The notes: a model not told the origin generated them from the letters alone. DNA of 64,000 nucleotides from Centipeda flueggei ATCC 43531 (GCF_000160695.1 NZ_GG694006.1:732932-796931); one strand, 5' to 3'. Positions 1 through 8,975 are shown, counted from the stretch's first letter. A program made the numbers and translations.

Positions 1-915
1 GCGGATCTTGACCGGTCCCATGAACTCGATCTCCTCACGCAGCATATCTGCCGCACGGGTCGACATGTTCTTGAATACCTTCTCTGCGACTTCCTGCGGT
101 GTTGCCTTGAGCGCGAGCGAGAGGTCCTTGGTATCGACCTGACGCAGAACGAGCTGAAGTGAACGGTCGTCGATCTGCACAATGTCCTCGAACACGAACA
201 TCAGCTTCTTGATCTCTTCGGCGAGCTCCGGGTTGTCGACCTCGAGCGTCTCGACGATCGCCTTCTCCGTGGTACGGTCGACACGGTTGAGGACTTCGAC
301 AATCGCCTTGATGCCGCCTGCTGTAGTAAAGTCCTGCGTCACAATGGATGACAATTTGCGCTCCAGCACGCGCTCGACTTCGCGGATGGAATCCGGCGAA
401 GTGCGATCCATTGTCGCAATACGCTTCGTGACCTCAACCTGCGCTTCCGGAGGCAATGCCCCAAGGACAAGTGCTGCCTGGTCCGGCTCGAGATATGCCA
501 TAATGAGCGCAATCGTCTGTGGGTGCTCGTTCTGGATAAAGTTGATGATCTGTGCCGGATCGGTCTTGCGCAAAAAGTCGAACGGACGCACCTGAAGGCT
601 CGTCGTAAGACGATTGATGATCTCGAGGGCCTTGTCCGGCCCAAGTGCCTTCTCCAGAACGTTCTGCGCATACTGCAGGCCGCCCGAGGAGATATAATCC
701 TGTGCCATGCACATGGAGTAGAACTCTGAGATGACTTCGGCCTTGAGTGCAGCTGACACCTGCTTTTGGTTCGCGATTTCGAGTGTCAGATGCTCGATCT
801 CATCATCGTCCATATGCTGAAACAGCTTTGCAGAATACTCAGGACCAATGGCGATAAAGAGGATCGCCGCTTTTTGCTGGTTGGTCAGATCACCGCTGCC
901 ATACATATCCGGCAT
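1..915 (-). CDS. fliG: Flagellar motor switch protein FliG, 3' end cut by window edge
   Basis: FliG sits between the MS ring (FliF) and the FliM/FliY switch complex and contacts the MotA stator to generate torque. About 305 residues are visible and no stop is reached, so the last ~30 residues lie left of the window; family members are ~335 aa. The N-terminus (MPDMYGSGDLTNQQKAAILF) is the FliF-binding domain, followed by the middle domain with the EHPQ motif ('NEHPQTIALIM') and the charged C-terminal torque domain. The start follows a GGAGGAG site that overlaps the end of fliF, only 2 bases away, so the two are translationally coupled. The family assignment is secure. Confidence 0.96.
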   Translation of the reverse strand, partial: MPDMYGSGDLTNQQKAAILFIAIGPEYSAKLFQHMDDDEIEHLTLEIANQKQVSAALKAEVISEFYSMCMAQDYISSGGLQYAQNVLEKALGPDKALEIINRLTTSLQVRPFDFLRKTDPAQIINFIQNEHPQTIALIMAYLEPDQAALVLGALPPEAQVEVTKRIATMDRTSPDSIREVERVLERKLSSIVTQDFTTAGGIKAIVEVLNRVDRTTEKAIVETLEVDNPELAEEIKKLMFVFEDIVQIDDRSLQLVLRQVDTKDLSLALKATPQEVAEKVFKNMSTRAADMLREEIEFMGPVKIR

Positions 916-917
916 GG

Positions 918-2498
918 TTACTCCTCCTCCGTAAGCCACGTCTTGACAAGAAGCGCCACCTCTTCGGGCTTGCTGTCAATAAGCGCGAGCAGTGCGAGCT
1001 TCTGGTTCATCTGCTGCTGCTCTTCTTCAGAGAGATCTTCTTCCTCGACCTCGCCGGCGGCAATTGCTGCGGCCCGCTCTTCTGCAAGGCGTTCTTCTTC
1101 AAGACGCTGTGCCTCCTCGGCCGCCTCACGCTCGAGGCGCTTCTTGCGGCGATACATGAGGACGGCAGCAACGATGAGTGCGATGATGAGGAGAACGGCG
1201 CCGACCTGCATATAGAAAATACGATCCTGCCGGTCTTTCTCTGCCTGCAGTTCTGCAGCGCGGCGTTCTGCTGCCTCCGTACTGAACGGCAGCGGTTCAA
1301 CGGAGATCGTGTCACCACGTGCCTGATTGATGCCGGCAGCACTGCTCACGGTGCGCAGGATGCTCTCCTGCTGCGGCTGCGTCACGTCATCATTAACGAG
1401 AACGGCGACCGTCATGCGGCGAATCGATCCCGGAGAGGCGATGACATGCTGACGCTCCTCATTGATCTCATAGTTTTTCGTGGATTCTTTTTTCTCATAG
1501 GCAGCATTCGCATTCGATTCCTGCTCTACATAGCCCGGCACATTGCTCTGTACGCCCGCCGGGCCGCCCGGATTCGTTGAGCTGCCCGTATAACTCTCGG
1601 AGATATCCTGCTGGCTGCGCACGATCCCCGAATCATCCACCACAGGCGTGAAGGTCTGACGATCCGTCAGGCGGTCATCAAAGTCAAGTTCCAAGCTGAC
1701 ACGGGCAAATGCGCGTCCCTCCCCCAGCGTCTGGTCGAGGAGGGTCTGTATCTTTTTCTCGATGCTGTCCTGCATCTTGCGCGTCATATCGAGCTGCGTG
1801 ATCGTCTTTACGCCAAGCCCCTTCTCGTCCTGATCGTCCGGATCATTTAAGATCTTGCCTGTATCGTCGACGATGGTGATATTCTCGGGCGTCAGCCCCT
1901 TGACGCTGTGTGCGGCAAGATTGACAATCCCCTTGATCTCTTTCTTCGTCAGCTCCGTGTTCGGCTTAAGACGCAGCATAATAGAAGCCGTCGCAGGCTT
2001 TTCCTCTTTTTTATAGAGGCTGTCCTCCGGCAGCACAATGTGTACACGTGCCTTATCTACAGCCTCGATCTGCTCGATGGTACGTGTCAGTTCTCCCTGC
2101 AGCGCCTGAAGATAATTGACACGATTCTGGAACTCGGTCACGCCAAGCTTGCTGTCATCGAAGATCTCAAACCCCTTGTTGCCCCGCGGAAGTCCCTGCA
2201 CGGCCAGGTTGAGACGAGCTTCATGCACGTTTGCTGTCGGAACGAGGATCGTTGTCCCCGACTTATTCTCTTGTATCTCGTAGCTGATCTTCGACTCACG
2301 CAGCTGATTGGCAACCTCGCCTGCATCCTTTGTTTCCATATCGGTAAACAGCGGCACCATATCAGGTTTGCTGCCATACCAAAAACTCAGTCCAAAGATC
2401 AATGCGAGGATTACGAGTGCCGAGCCGAGCATGATGTAGCGCTGTCGCTTGTCAAAGCGTTTCCACAAGGCAAGGCCGCGCTCTTTCCACTCTCCCAT
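918..2498 (-). CDS. fliF: Flagellar MS-ring protein FliF
   Basis: FliF forms the membrane/supramembrane ring on which the export gate, switch and rod are built. The 526 aa protein has an N-terminal membrane helix (about residues 24-42), periplasmic ring-building motifs with the YscJ/FliF signature region (GLPRGNKGFEIFDDSKLG), a low-complexity Gly/Ser/Asn segment before the second membrane helix (about 430-450), and a charged C-terminal tail that binds FliG. Length is normal for the family. It lies between fliE and fliG in the flgB-flgC-fliE-fliF-fliG order typical of Firmicutes. Confidence 0.97.
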   Translation of the reverse strand: MGEWKERGLALWKRFDKRQRYIMLGSALVILALIFGLSFWYGSKPDMVPLFTDMETKDAGEVANQLRESKISYEIQENKSGTTILVPTANVHEARLNLAVQGLPRGNKGFEIFDDSKLGVTEFQNRVNYLQALQGELTRTIEQIEAVDKARVHIVLPEDSLYKKEEKPATASIMLRLKPNTELTKKEIKGIVNLAAHSVKGLTPENITIVDDTGKILNDPDDQDEKGLGVKTITQLDMTRKMQDSIEKKIQTLLDQTLGEGRAFARVSLELDFDDRLTDRQTFTPVVDDSGIVRSQQDISESYTGSSTNPGGPAGVQSNVPGYVEQESNANAAYEKKESTKNYEINEERQHVIASPGSIRRMTVAVLVNDDVTQPQQESILRTVSSAAGINQARGDTISVEPLPFSTEAAERRAAELQAEKDRQDRIFYMQVGAVLLIIALIVAAVLMYRRKKRLEREAAEEAQRLEEERLAEERAAAIAAGEVEEEDLSEEEQQQMNQKLALLALIDSKPEEVALLVKTWLTEEE

Positions 2499-2563
2499 AT
2501 TTTCTTTCCCTTCAAGTCATCACGGTGTGCTTCCCTACCGGGGTGTGCAAAACAGCGTTCTTC

Positions 2564-2872
2564 TTACACCTGCATCCGCATGATTTCCTGATAGGCAGAA
2601 AGTGCACGATTGCGCATCTGCAGCGTGAGCTGCAATGCGATATCAGCCTTCTGCCCCGCCACTATGACCTGAGAAACATCCTGAACTTCACCCGCCGCCA
2701 GAAGCTTCGTCTGCTCCTCCGACGCGAGCTGAAGATGATTGACCTCGGAGAGGGCATCCTTAAGATACATACCGAAACTCTTTTTTTCGGCCTTATCGAT
2801 GGTCTCACCCAGATGGCTGGTTGCACGCATCGCAACAGGGGTCATTTGCAGTGCTTGTACTTCCATATACAT
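2564..2872 (-). CDS. fliE: Flagellar hook-basal body protein FliE
   Basis: FliE is the small adaptor between the MS ring/export gate and the proximal rod and is needed before rod proteins assemble. The 102 aa product is entirely helical in character and ends with the conserved C-terminal stretch (QLTLQMRNRALSAYQEIMRM) seen throughout FliE proteins. The start follows an AGGGAG site; a second ATG two codons downstream is an equally possible start. It sits between flgC and fliF. Confidence 0.95.
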   Translation of the reverse strand: MYMEVQALQMTPVAMRATSHLGETIDKAEKKSFGMYLKDALSEVNHLQLASEEQTKLLAAGEVQDVSQVIVAGQKADIALQLTLQMRNRALSAYQEIMRMQV

Positions 2873-2899
2873 TGATCTCCCTTATCATGTGCGCAAAAA

Positions 2900-3355
2900 T
2901 CAGTTGCCGCTGCCGATGCGAAGTGCCGCCGAAACCATGGACTTTGCCGCGTTTATGGTGGTGGTATTCGCCTCATATCCACGGGAAGCCGATATCATAT
3001 CGACCATCTCTGCCACGATATTGACATTCGGACGCTCCACATACCCATCTGCATTTGCATCCGGGTGCCCCGGCTCATAGACGAGCGGTCCCTGTGTATT
3101 ATCCGCCTGAATAGAGACAGCGCGTACGCCGTCTCCGGGGCGAAGGCGATTCGAAGCGCGCGCCAAAAAGGACTCAAATCCAATTCCGGTGCCCTTCTCA
3201 CGCGGCTGAAAGACCACGTAACGGCGGTGATAGGCTCCCCCGCCCTGCGTGCGTGTCGTATTGGCATTTGCAATATTGTTGGAGATCACGTCCATGCGCA
3301 GACGCTCTGCCGTGAGTCCGGAAGCCGCCGCATCAATACCCAAAAACATTCCCAT
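2900..3355 (-). CDS. flgC: Flagellar basal-body rod protein FlgC
   Basis: FlgC is a proximal rod subunit. The 151 aa protein has the N-terminal rod signature (ASGLTAERLRMDVISNNIAN) and the C-terminal helix that packs with it in the rod (VDMISASRGYEANTTTIN). Length and layout match the family. It is secreted by the flagellar export gate rather than by Sec, consistent with the absence of a signal peptide. It follows flgB by 17 bases and precedes fliE by 27. Confidence 0.96.
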   Translation of the reverse strand: MGMFLGIDAAASGLTAERLRMDVISNNIANANTTRTQGGGAYHRRYVVFQPREKGTGIGFESFLARASNRLRPGDGVRAVSIQADNTQGPLVYEPGHPDANADGYVERPNVNIVAEMVDMISASRGYEANTTTINAAKSMVSAALRIGSGN

Positions 3356-3372
3356 ATCATGTCCTCCTGCTA

Positions 3373-3792
3373 TCAGCCCTGACCGCTGGTGATGACACTC
3401 TTCAGTTTGCCGATATGGCTGCTCATCTGATTCGCCAGTGCATTATAATAAAGCTGATTTTTGGCAACTTCAGCCATTTCAATATCGATATCGACGTTAT
3501 TCCCATCCAGCCGCATATTGGTCGTCGATTCCTGCTCAATGAACGCATGTGTCTTCCCATGATAGGGAATGGGGAGATGCCGGTCATGCGTACGTACAAG
3601 TTTCATCAGAGGGTCGTCCTCCAACCCCAGTTCTTTTCTCAGCAGATCTTCAAAGCGGACATGACTCCGCCTAAAGTACGGTGTGTTCACATTGGCGATA
3701 TTATTACTGAGCACCTCATGGCGAAGGTTCGCAGCCGACAGTGCACGGCTGCTGACGTCAATTACCGAAGTGTTTACCACCTGCTCAAGCAT
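3373..3792 (-). CDS. flgB: Flagellar basal-body rod protein FlgB
   Basis: FlgB is a proximal rod subunit and the first gene of the flgB-flgC-fliE-fliF-fliG operon here. The 139 aa product carries the rod motif 'LRHEVLSNNIANVNTPYFRR' near residue 22 and a C-terminal helix (VAKNQLYYNALANQMSSHI). There is no signal peptide, as expected for a type III export substrate. The 146 bases upstream hold a candidate promoter and a terminator-like hairpin. Confidence 0.96.
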   Translation of the reverse strand: MLEQVVNTSVIDVSSRALSAANLRHEVLSNNIANVNTPYFRRSHVRFEDLLRKELGLEDDPLMKLVRTHDRHLPIPYHGKTHAFIEQESTTNMRLDGNNVDIDIEMAEVAKNQLYYNALANQMSSHIGKLKSVITSGQG

Positions 3793-3874
3793 GAAACGTC
3801 ACATTCCTTTCTCCCATTTTTTATGCGTGAAAAAGACTGCACACACAACAGATATATATTAGTTCTACATTTCT

Positions 3875-3929
3875 AAAAAAAATCCTTTTCATTCTAACAT
3901 TTTTTCCATAAAAAGTGAAGAAAGGATTT
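3875..3929 (-). terminator. Possible terminator of the P-loop/Asp23 gene
   Basis: The arms AAATCCTTT and AAAGGATTT (3921-3929 and about 3880-3888) are complementary and are followed on the minus strand by a run of eight T. The loop is long (~30 bases), which weakens the call. It would end transcription arriving from the gene at 3939-4796. Confidence 0.4.
3891..3919 (-). promoter_or_regulatory. Candidate sigma-A promoter of the flgB operon
   Basis: On the minus strand TTCACT (3914-3919) and TAGAAT (3891-3896) are separated by 17 bases, about 100 bases upstream of flgB. The match to consensus is moderate. It lies inside the loop of the hairpin described for 3875-3929, so promoter and terminator readings compete; no sigma-28 motif was seen here. 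Confidence 0.4.
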
Positions 3930-3938
3930 CGCCCCCCA

Positions 3939-4796
3939 CTATCTCTTCAGCGGCAGGGGGCTGTGTGTATCGACATGCAGCGTTTTGACAAGAATATTAA
4001 TCTCATGGACCACCATCCCCGTCATCCGTTCGATCTCTGCCTGCAGTCTGCTGCGGAGCACAGCCATCAGATCAGGGATCGTATGCCCATAGGAGAACAC
4101 AACTTCCAATGAAACGGTTATGCCAAGATCGTCATCCCCGCTGACAATATGACGGACGCGCGTCTTTCCTACATGATACACCGCATCGAAGCGTTCTGCA
4201 ACAATGCGCACAATGTTCTTGATCACCGAGTCATCAATAACGAGCTTGCCATAGTAGCTGAAAACAGGACGCACGATGGAGCGCTCCCCAAGCCGCCGCC
4301 GCTTCGCCGAAGAGGTCTTGAAAAAACTCCTGAGCGGGTCGATGAGGTAGCCCGAAAAATGCGGCTTCAGTTCAATGCTCGGAACGGGAATGATGTGTTC
4401 TCCGCGTTTCAGGCGATGGTATTGGGCGATCTCCATATCCTTTTTGGAGGCGACGTCCTCGATGCGGATGATCTTTCCGACAGGGCCGATATGCAGTGCC
4501 TTCGCAATCTTCTGCACCATATTCTCTGATGTTCCGAGAATCAGGATGCGGCGCGGTGTACACTCTTCAATCGCATGCCGCACAGCGGCGGCGTGTCCCG
4601 GAAGGACAAAAATAGCACGTCGTACGGCCATGATGCGGTTCTTCTCTTTTTTTGCCGACGTGCCGCCGACCACTTTTCCGTCTTTGATGAGGATGCCGTC
4701 ATCAATAATGGCATCCGCACCATTTTTTCGGGCAACCCACAACGCACGGTGACTTTTTCCTGTCCCGCTGGGGCCGACCAGGGCAATCACGTCCAT
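3939..4796 (-). CDS. P-loop ATPase fused to an Asp23-like domain, function unknown
   Basis: The 285 aa protein starts with a textbook Walker A (GPSGTGKS, residues 8-15) and a short NTPase fold, with a hydrophobic strand 'RRILILG' near residue 85-100. The C-terminal ~90 residues (about 190-275) look like an Asp23/Gls24 (alkaline-shock) domain: 'GITVSLEVVFSYGHTIPDLM' followed by an amphipathic helix and 'VVHEINILVKTL'. I know of no defined role for this pairing. There is no signal peptide or membrane segment, so it is probably cytosolic. The start follows AGAGGAGGG with good spacing, and the gene is 45 bases downstream of the PHP gene. It may belong with the RNA/nucleotide-turnover genes upstream rather than with the flagellar genes downstream. 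Confidence 0.75.
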   Translation of the reverse strand: MDVIALVGPSGTGKSHRALWVARKNGADAIIDDGILIKDGKVVGGTSAKKEKNRIMAVRRAIFVLPGHAAAVRHAIEECTPRRILILGTSENMVQKIAKALHIGPVGKIIRIEDVASKKDMEIAQYHRLKRGEHIIPVPSIELKPHFSGYLIDPLRSFFKTSSAKRRRLGERSIVRPVFSYYGKLVIDDSVIKNIVRIVAERFDAVYHVGKTRVRHIVSGDDDLGITVSLEVVFSYGHTIPDLMAVLRSRLQAEIERMTGMVVHEINILVKTLHVDTHSPLPLKR

Positions 4797-4841
4797 CGTG
4801 TCCCTCCTCTGCTTCTCTCATCTGCATATCGCTGATGCAGA

Positions 4842-5672
4842 TCATGTATGCTGCGGCGGTCGATAAAAATTCTCCGCGTAGATATCGTCGATGGCGAACT
4901 GTCCAATTTTCTCTGCCCCGCGTCCAGAAAAGCCGCGGTAATCTGAACCGCCTGACACGAGAAGACCATGTTTCTGCGCAACGTCCAAGTAATGCTGCGT
5001 ATCCTGGCAGTCATAGGTTGGGTAATACGCCTCGATCCCTTGGATTCCTTGTGCGATGAGCGCCGCAATGGCCTGCTCATCCCCCAGTGCCTTTGGGTTG
5101 GCAAGCACCGGAATCCCGCCCGCCTCTTTGATCAGGCTGATGAGTTCCTCGGCGGGAACACGAAAATGCGGAACATAGGCAGGCCGCCCGCGCTTCAGCA
5201 GCTGATCAAAGCACTCACGTATTGAACTGAAATATCCCTTTTTAACAAGTACTCGTGCCACATGAGAACGGCCGATTGCCTTGCACAGTCCCTCATCCGT
5301 CAGCACCTCGGTTTCACCAATCTCATAGCCAAGCCCCCGCAGGAGTTCCACGATCTCCGTGAAGCGTGTCCACCGCGCCTCGCTGATCTCTTCAAGTTTT
5401 TCCTGCAGTCCTGCATCGTAGATGTCGATGTTATAGCCCAGGATATGAACATCATGTCCGTCATCGCCTGTACTGAAGCCCACGCCGGAGATAAGCCGCA
5501 GACTGCCGGAGGCAAAATGTCCGCTCTCATACAGTTCCGTTACGCCCTCAACCGTGTCGTGGTCCGTGATGGAAATATAACGCAGCCCCGCTTCCTTTGC
5601 TGCCTCTACGATCTCCTCCGGCGTATTTCTTCCGTCGGAAAAGGTCGTATGGATATGCAAATCGCTTGGCAT
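4842..5672 (-). CDS. PHP-domain phosphoesterase (TrpH/RNase AM-like)
   Basis: The 276 aa protein has all PHP metal-binding motifs: DLHIHTTFSDG at the N-terminus, 'ISITDHDTVEGV', 'DVHILGYNID' and a C-terminal 'SGGSDYRG'. Relatives remove phosphate from 3',5'-bisphosphonucleotides or trim 5' ends of short RNAs. I chose the ATG at 5670-5672 because it follows GGAGAAG at good spacing and starts exactly at the first PHP motif; the open frame extends further upstream without homology and overlaps ymdB. It is 19 bases downstream of ymdB, so probably co-transcribed. Its exact substrate cannot be read from the sequence. Confidence 0.88.
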   Translation of the reverse strand: MPSDLHIHTTFSDGRNTPEEIVEAAKEAGLRYISITDHDTVEGVTELYESGHFASGSLRLISGVGFSTGDDGHDVHILGYNIDIYDAGLQEKLEEISEARWTRFTEIVELLRGLGYEIGETEVLTDEGLCKAIGRSHVARVLVKKGYFSSIRECFDQLLKRGRPAYVPHFRVPAEELISLIKEAGGIPVLANPKALGDEQAIAALIAQGIQGIEAYYPTYDCQDTQHYLDVAQKHGLLVSGGSDYRGFSGRGAEKIGQFAIDDIYAENFYRPPQHT

Positions 5673-5691
5673 ATATCTTCTCCTTAGCTGC

Positions 5692-6474
5692 CTATCCTGC
5701 TTCCCGCAGCAAGATCGGCTCAATCGTTGCGGGCCGCTTTCCTGCAACGTCAATATCCACAATAACCGCAGCATACTCTGCCGGCCCCTCTGCCGTCTCG
5801 AACCGTACGGGCATTCCTGTGCGGAATTTTTGGATGACAAGATCTGTGCGCACACCGAGCACGGAATCCTGCGCACCGACCATGCCAAGATCCGTGATGT
5901 ACGCCGTCCCCCCTGGCAGGATGCGGGCATCCGCCGTCTGTACATGCGTATGTGTGCCGACAATGATGTCCGCACGGCCGTCCAGATAATGCCCCATCGC
6001 CAGTTTCTCCGATGTAGTCTCCGCATGAAAGTCCAGCACAATGATATCAGCCTGTCCCTCCAGTGCGGCGAGGATCTCGTCTGCCTTCTGAAAAGGGCAG
6101 TCCATCGGCGGCATAAACGACCGCCCTGAAAGATTCAGCACACCAATGTTCGCTGTTTTTGCGGGAAAGACGCAAACCCCTTTCCCCGGTGTCCCCGCAG
6201 GATAATTTGCGGGGCGGATGAGGAATGGCTCATCATCGACAAAAGAAAATACATCCTTCTTGTCCCAGACGTGATTGCCCGAGGTCACAACATCAGCGCC
6301 GCCTGCATAAAGCTCATCCAGCGCCTTGCGCGTATAGCCCTTGCCGCCCGCCGAGTTCTCCCCGTTGACAATGACCGCATCGATGCCGCGCTCCGCACGC
6401 AGGCGCGGCGTAAAGGAACGAAAGGCGCGCCGTCCCGCACGTCCGACGACATCGCCGACCAATAAAATGCGCAC
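5692..6474 (-). CDS. ymdB: YmdB-family metallophosphoesterase (2',3'-cyclic nucleotide phosphodiesterase)
   Basis: The 260 aa protein matches the YmdB family closely: 'MRILLVGDVVGRAGRRAF' at the N-terminus, 'VNGENSAGGKGYT', 'VTSGNHVWDKKD', 'DFHAETTSEK' and 'VGTHTHVQTADARILP' supply the two-metal site. In Bacillus YmdB hydrolyses cyclic nucleotides, affects biofilm and motility gene expression, and is encoded next to rny. Here it lies in the same minus-strand run as RNase Y, two genes downstream, which supports a joint RNA-turnover role. Length is normal. Confidence 0.94.
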   Translation of the reverse strand: MRILLVGDVVGRAGRRAFRSFTPRLRAERGIDAVIVNGENSAGGKGYTRKALDELYAGGADVVTSGNHVWDKKDVFSFVDDEPFLIRPANYPAGTPGKGVCVFPAKTANIGVLNLSGRSFMPPMDCPFQKADEILAALEGQADIIVLDFHAETTSEKLAMGHYLDGRADIIVGTHTHVQTADARILPGGTAYITDLGMVGAQDSVLGVRTDLVIQKFRTGMPVRFETAEGPAEYAAVIVDIDVAGKRPATIEPILLREAG

Positions 6475-6501
6475 AGTGCCCCTCCTCCGACCATAGATAC
6501 A

Positions 6502-7059
6502 TCAGCGATTATAAACCACGACCTGGTCACGTTCCCGTATACCGACGAGACGCTCACGCAGCGGCATCTCGCGCACGGCGGTCAACATGCGGTCGAGCGT
6601 CTCATGCTGCATCTGCCGAAACTCCGCATCAGGCACATCCGCTCCATGCGGATCTACGAGCAGCGCCTCACCAAAACGATCCACAAGCAGCTGTACTGCA
6701 AGACCGATCTCCTGCTCTGTCACCTCATCCATCCGACGTGCCAGATGCAGCATCGTAAGCCCCTCATGCCGCTCATAGGAGAAGTCCATCGCCGTCACAA
6801 CACTCCCCTCGATCATCTGGAAGGTCTCAATGCTCTCACCAAGAAACGCAGTGAACTCCTCCGCCTCTGCGGGTGACAGCTGTGCACGCACGAAAAAGTC
6901 CATCGTCAGCATCCCCTCGCATGGATCGTAGGAAACCGCCTCGATCTCAGGAAAGCAGACGAGCACGGAAGCAAGCAGCTGCACGCCCGGACGTGCCTGT
7001 TCACGAGACGTTCGAACCGATCTTTGCCCCAAAAACATGCTGCGAAAAAAATCCCACAT
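6502..7059 (-). CDS. Conserved hypothetical protein (185 aa)
   Basis: I do not recognise this family. The product is acidic, soluble in appearance, and lacks signal peptide or membrane helices; a basic N-terminal 25 residues (FFRSMFLGQRSVRTSREQAR) is followed by alternating strand/helix pattern and a helical C-terminus ending in VVVYNR. The start follows AGGGGGG. It lies between ymdB (27 bases downstream) and the FIST-GGDEF gene (26 bases upstream), so it is probably co-transcribed with both. Confidence 0.75.
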   Translation of the reverse strand: MWDFFRSMFLGQRSVRTSREQARPGVQLLASVLVCFPEIEAVSYDPCEGMLTMDFFVRAQLSPAEAEEFTAFLGESIETFQMIEGSVVTAMDFSYERHEGLTMLHLARRMDEVTEQEIGLAVQLLVDRFGEALLVDPHGADVPDAEFRQMQHETLDRMLTAVREMPLRERLVGIRERDQVVVYNR

Positions 7060-7085
7060 GTTGCGGTCCCCCCTTCCATGACCGG

Positions 7086-8861
7086 CTATTCCTCACTGCT
7101 CACACGCCCGAAACCGAGCGCATATACCACATTGCGCCCCGCCTTCTTCGCCTGATAAAGTGCTTCGTCAGCATTCTTGAATAGCTGGAGCTCATTGTCC
7201 TGCTCCGGATCGAAGGCAGCTGCGCCGACACTGATCGTGACATTGTGGTGAAACGGCATCTTCGCCTCCTCCACCCTGCGGCGGATGCGCTCTCCGACCC
7301 TGCCCGCAACCGCGAGCGGCGCCCCTTGGAGAATAATGAAAAACTCGTCCCCGCCCCAGCGGCAGCCCGCATCTGAGCCGCGGATCGTGCGGGAGATTGC
7401 ATCCGACACCGTAAGGAGCACCTTATCCCCCATATCATGCCCATAATTGTCATTGACCGCCTTGAAGTGGTCGATGTCCATAAGGATGACCGAGAGTGGT
7501 GTCTTTTGTGCCTGTGAGAGTGCCACCGCCTCCTTCAGGAGGCGCTCCATCTCGCGGCGGTTCAGCAGATTCGTCAGTGTATCGCGGATGGCAAGCTGCG
7601 TGAGCTGCTGGTTCGCCGTATGCAGCTCCTCCTCCGAAACACGGATGAAGTGCGACATGAACGCAAGCATTTTCCGATCGTAGGACAGCGGTGCCACGCG
7701 CTTGGGCTCCAGCTTGGCAGCCTTGACGTAATTGGATTTCTCCTTCATGCCTACAAGCAGGACATTCAGATTCGCCGGAACAATGCGTCTGCCAACACGC
7801 CGAACCTCCCCAAACACAAATATGGTCGACGAGGGGAGCCCCGCACAAGGAGACATTTCCGTCACGACATCTTCGCCGAGCAGGAGATAGTGCCCGATGC
7901 ACGCCGTCCCGAAAATCGCCTGCGGTGAGAACGCAGACATATCACGTGCATTTTCTGCCGCTTTCGTGAGAATGCCGTAGGGGTCGCCATAGGCAAGGCG
8001 AAACTTCGTCCCCGCCTGCATGGGCAGGCCGAAGGTGAGTTCTCCCGACCCCGCCTCGATCTTAAGAGGGACCCGCGCGGAGACCGAGCCATCCTCCTCC
8101 TCAAAGCAGAGCGGGAAGAGTGCTGCATCGGAACTGAAGTCGCCGTCCCCCTTGATGCCGAAATAACGCTCATAGATGCGCAGCGGTATGCCGCCGTCCA
8201 ACTCCTTGATCGTGTAGCCGTCCACACGTGTCGCAACAATCTCACGGCCGAGTTCATTCCAGCCGAAGTTGCATACTGCATGCGCATCCAGCGTCTCACC
8301 GTGAAACACAATGGCGGCCATTCCGAACCGCAGCTCCGCATCGTCCGCAATCAGATAGCCGTGCACTCCCATAGGCGGCGAATCAACAAAGGCTCCAAAC
8401 ACTGCGATGTGTTCGTCCATCACAGTGCATCCCTCAAGCAGTGCGCCGAGCTGATCCATAAGGCCGACCACAAAGAATTCGACTGCCTTGGTATGCGGAC
8501 GTGCGCCGACAAAGCGGGCAATACTCTCCTTTGCCTCTGATGCCGGCGTATTTCCTTCGACCGTGACAAACTCCACCCGCGATGACTCAAACGCCGTAAA
8601 GGTAAGCATGGCCCCTTCCGTATCAAGGGACAGATCTGCCATCTTGAGGGCACAGGTATGCGCCAGAATTCGCGCATGCGGGAACAGCTCCCGCACAGCA
8701 TTCACCATGCTCCCTGCCTTCTCAGCAGCCATCTCACAGGGGGCGGCAATCGTAATGAGCAGAGACTCCACACGCGGAATCCGATCCAGTTTTTCCTTTG
8801 CCTGTTCCGCCTTGCGCTGCGCATCGGCAGTCCCGGAAACAATATAGGTCAGCTGCTGCAT
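7086..8861 (-). CDS. Diguanylate cyclase with N-terminal FIST sensor domain
   Basis: The 591 aa protein joins a FIST_N/FIST_C sensor module (about residues 1-390) to a GGDEF domain (about 420-585). The catalytic loop reads GGDEF near residue 505, and RGSD lies five residues before it, matching the RxxD product-inhibition site, so both c-di-GMP synthesis and feedback are probably intact. FIST domains are thought to sense small ligands; none is known here. No membrane helix is visible. The ATG at 8859-8861 follows AAGGAG at good spacing; an earlier in-frame ATG at 8948 would run through the rny terminator hairpin and is rejected. Likely target: the PilZ protein at 22805-23500. Confidence 0.92.
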   Translation of the reverse strand: MQQLTYIVSGTADAQRKAEQAKEKLDRIPRVESLLITIAAPCEMAAEKAGSMVNAVRELFPHARILAHTCALKMADLSLDTEGAMLTFTAFESSRVEFVTVEGNTPASEAKESIARFVGARPHTKAVEFFVVGLMDQLGALLEGCTVMDEHIAVFGAFVDSPPMGVHGYLIADDAELRFGMAAIVFHGETLDAHAVCNFGWNELGREIVATRVDGYTIKELDGGIPLRIYERYFGIKGDGDFSSDAALFPLCFEEEDGSVSARVPLKIEAGSGELTFGLPMQAGTKFRLAYGDPYGILTKAAENARDMSAFSPQAIFGTACIGHYLLLGEDVVTEMSPCAGLPSSTIFVFGEVRRVGRRIVPANLNVLLVGMKEKSNYVKAAKLEPKRVAPLSYDRKMLAFMSHFIRVSEEELHTANQQLTQLAIRDTLTNLLNRREMERLLKEAVALSQAQKTPLSVILMDIDHFKAVNDNYGHDMGDKVLLTVSDAISRTIRGSDAGCRWGGDEFFIILQGAPLAVAGRVGERIRRRVEEAKMPFHHNVTISVGAAAFDPEQDNELQLFKNADEALYQAKKAGRNVVYALGFGRVSSEE

Positions 8862-8933
8862 GATGCACTCCTTGTTGAACGTCGGGCAGTTCCGCTTCTC
8901 CGCCGCGGATATTGTCCATCCTCCATATTTCCC

Positions 8934-8963
8934 ACAAATAGGGGGCATGTGCCCCCTATTTGT
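8934..8963 (-). terminator. Hairpin downstream of rny
   Basis: A perfect inverted repeat (ACAAATAGGGGGCA / TGCCCCCTATTTGT) begins 12 bases after the rny stop. There is only a weak U stretch after it, so it may be a partial terminator or an RNA 3'-end stabiliser separating rny from the FIST-GGDEF gene. Confidence 0.7.
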
Positions 8964-8975
8964 ATATTTCTCGCC

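Noticed and set aside
5673-6041. Upstream extension of the PHP gene
   Set aside because: Overlaps ymdB in another frame, lacks PHP homology, and a well-placed ribosome site marks the start at 5672.
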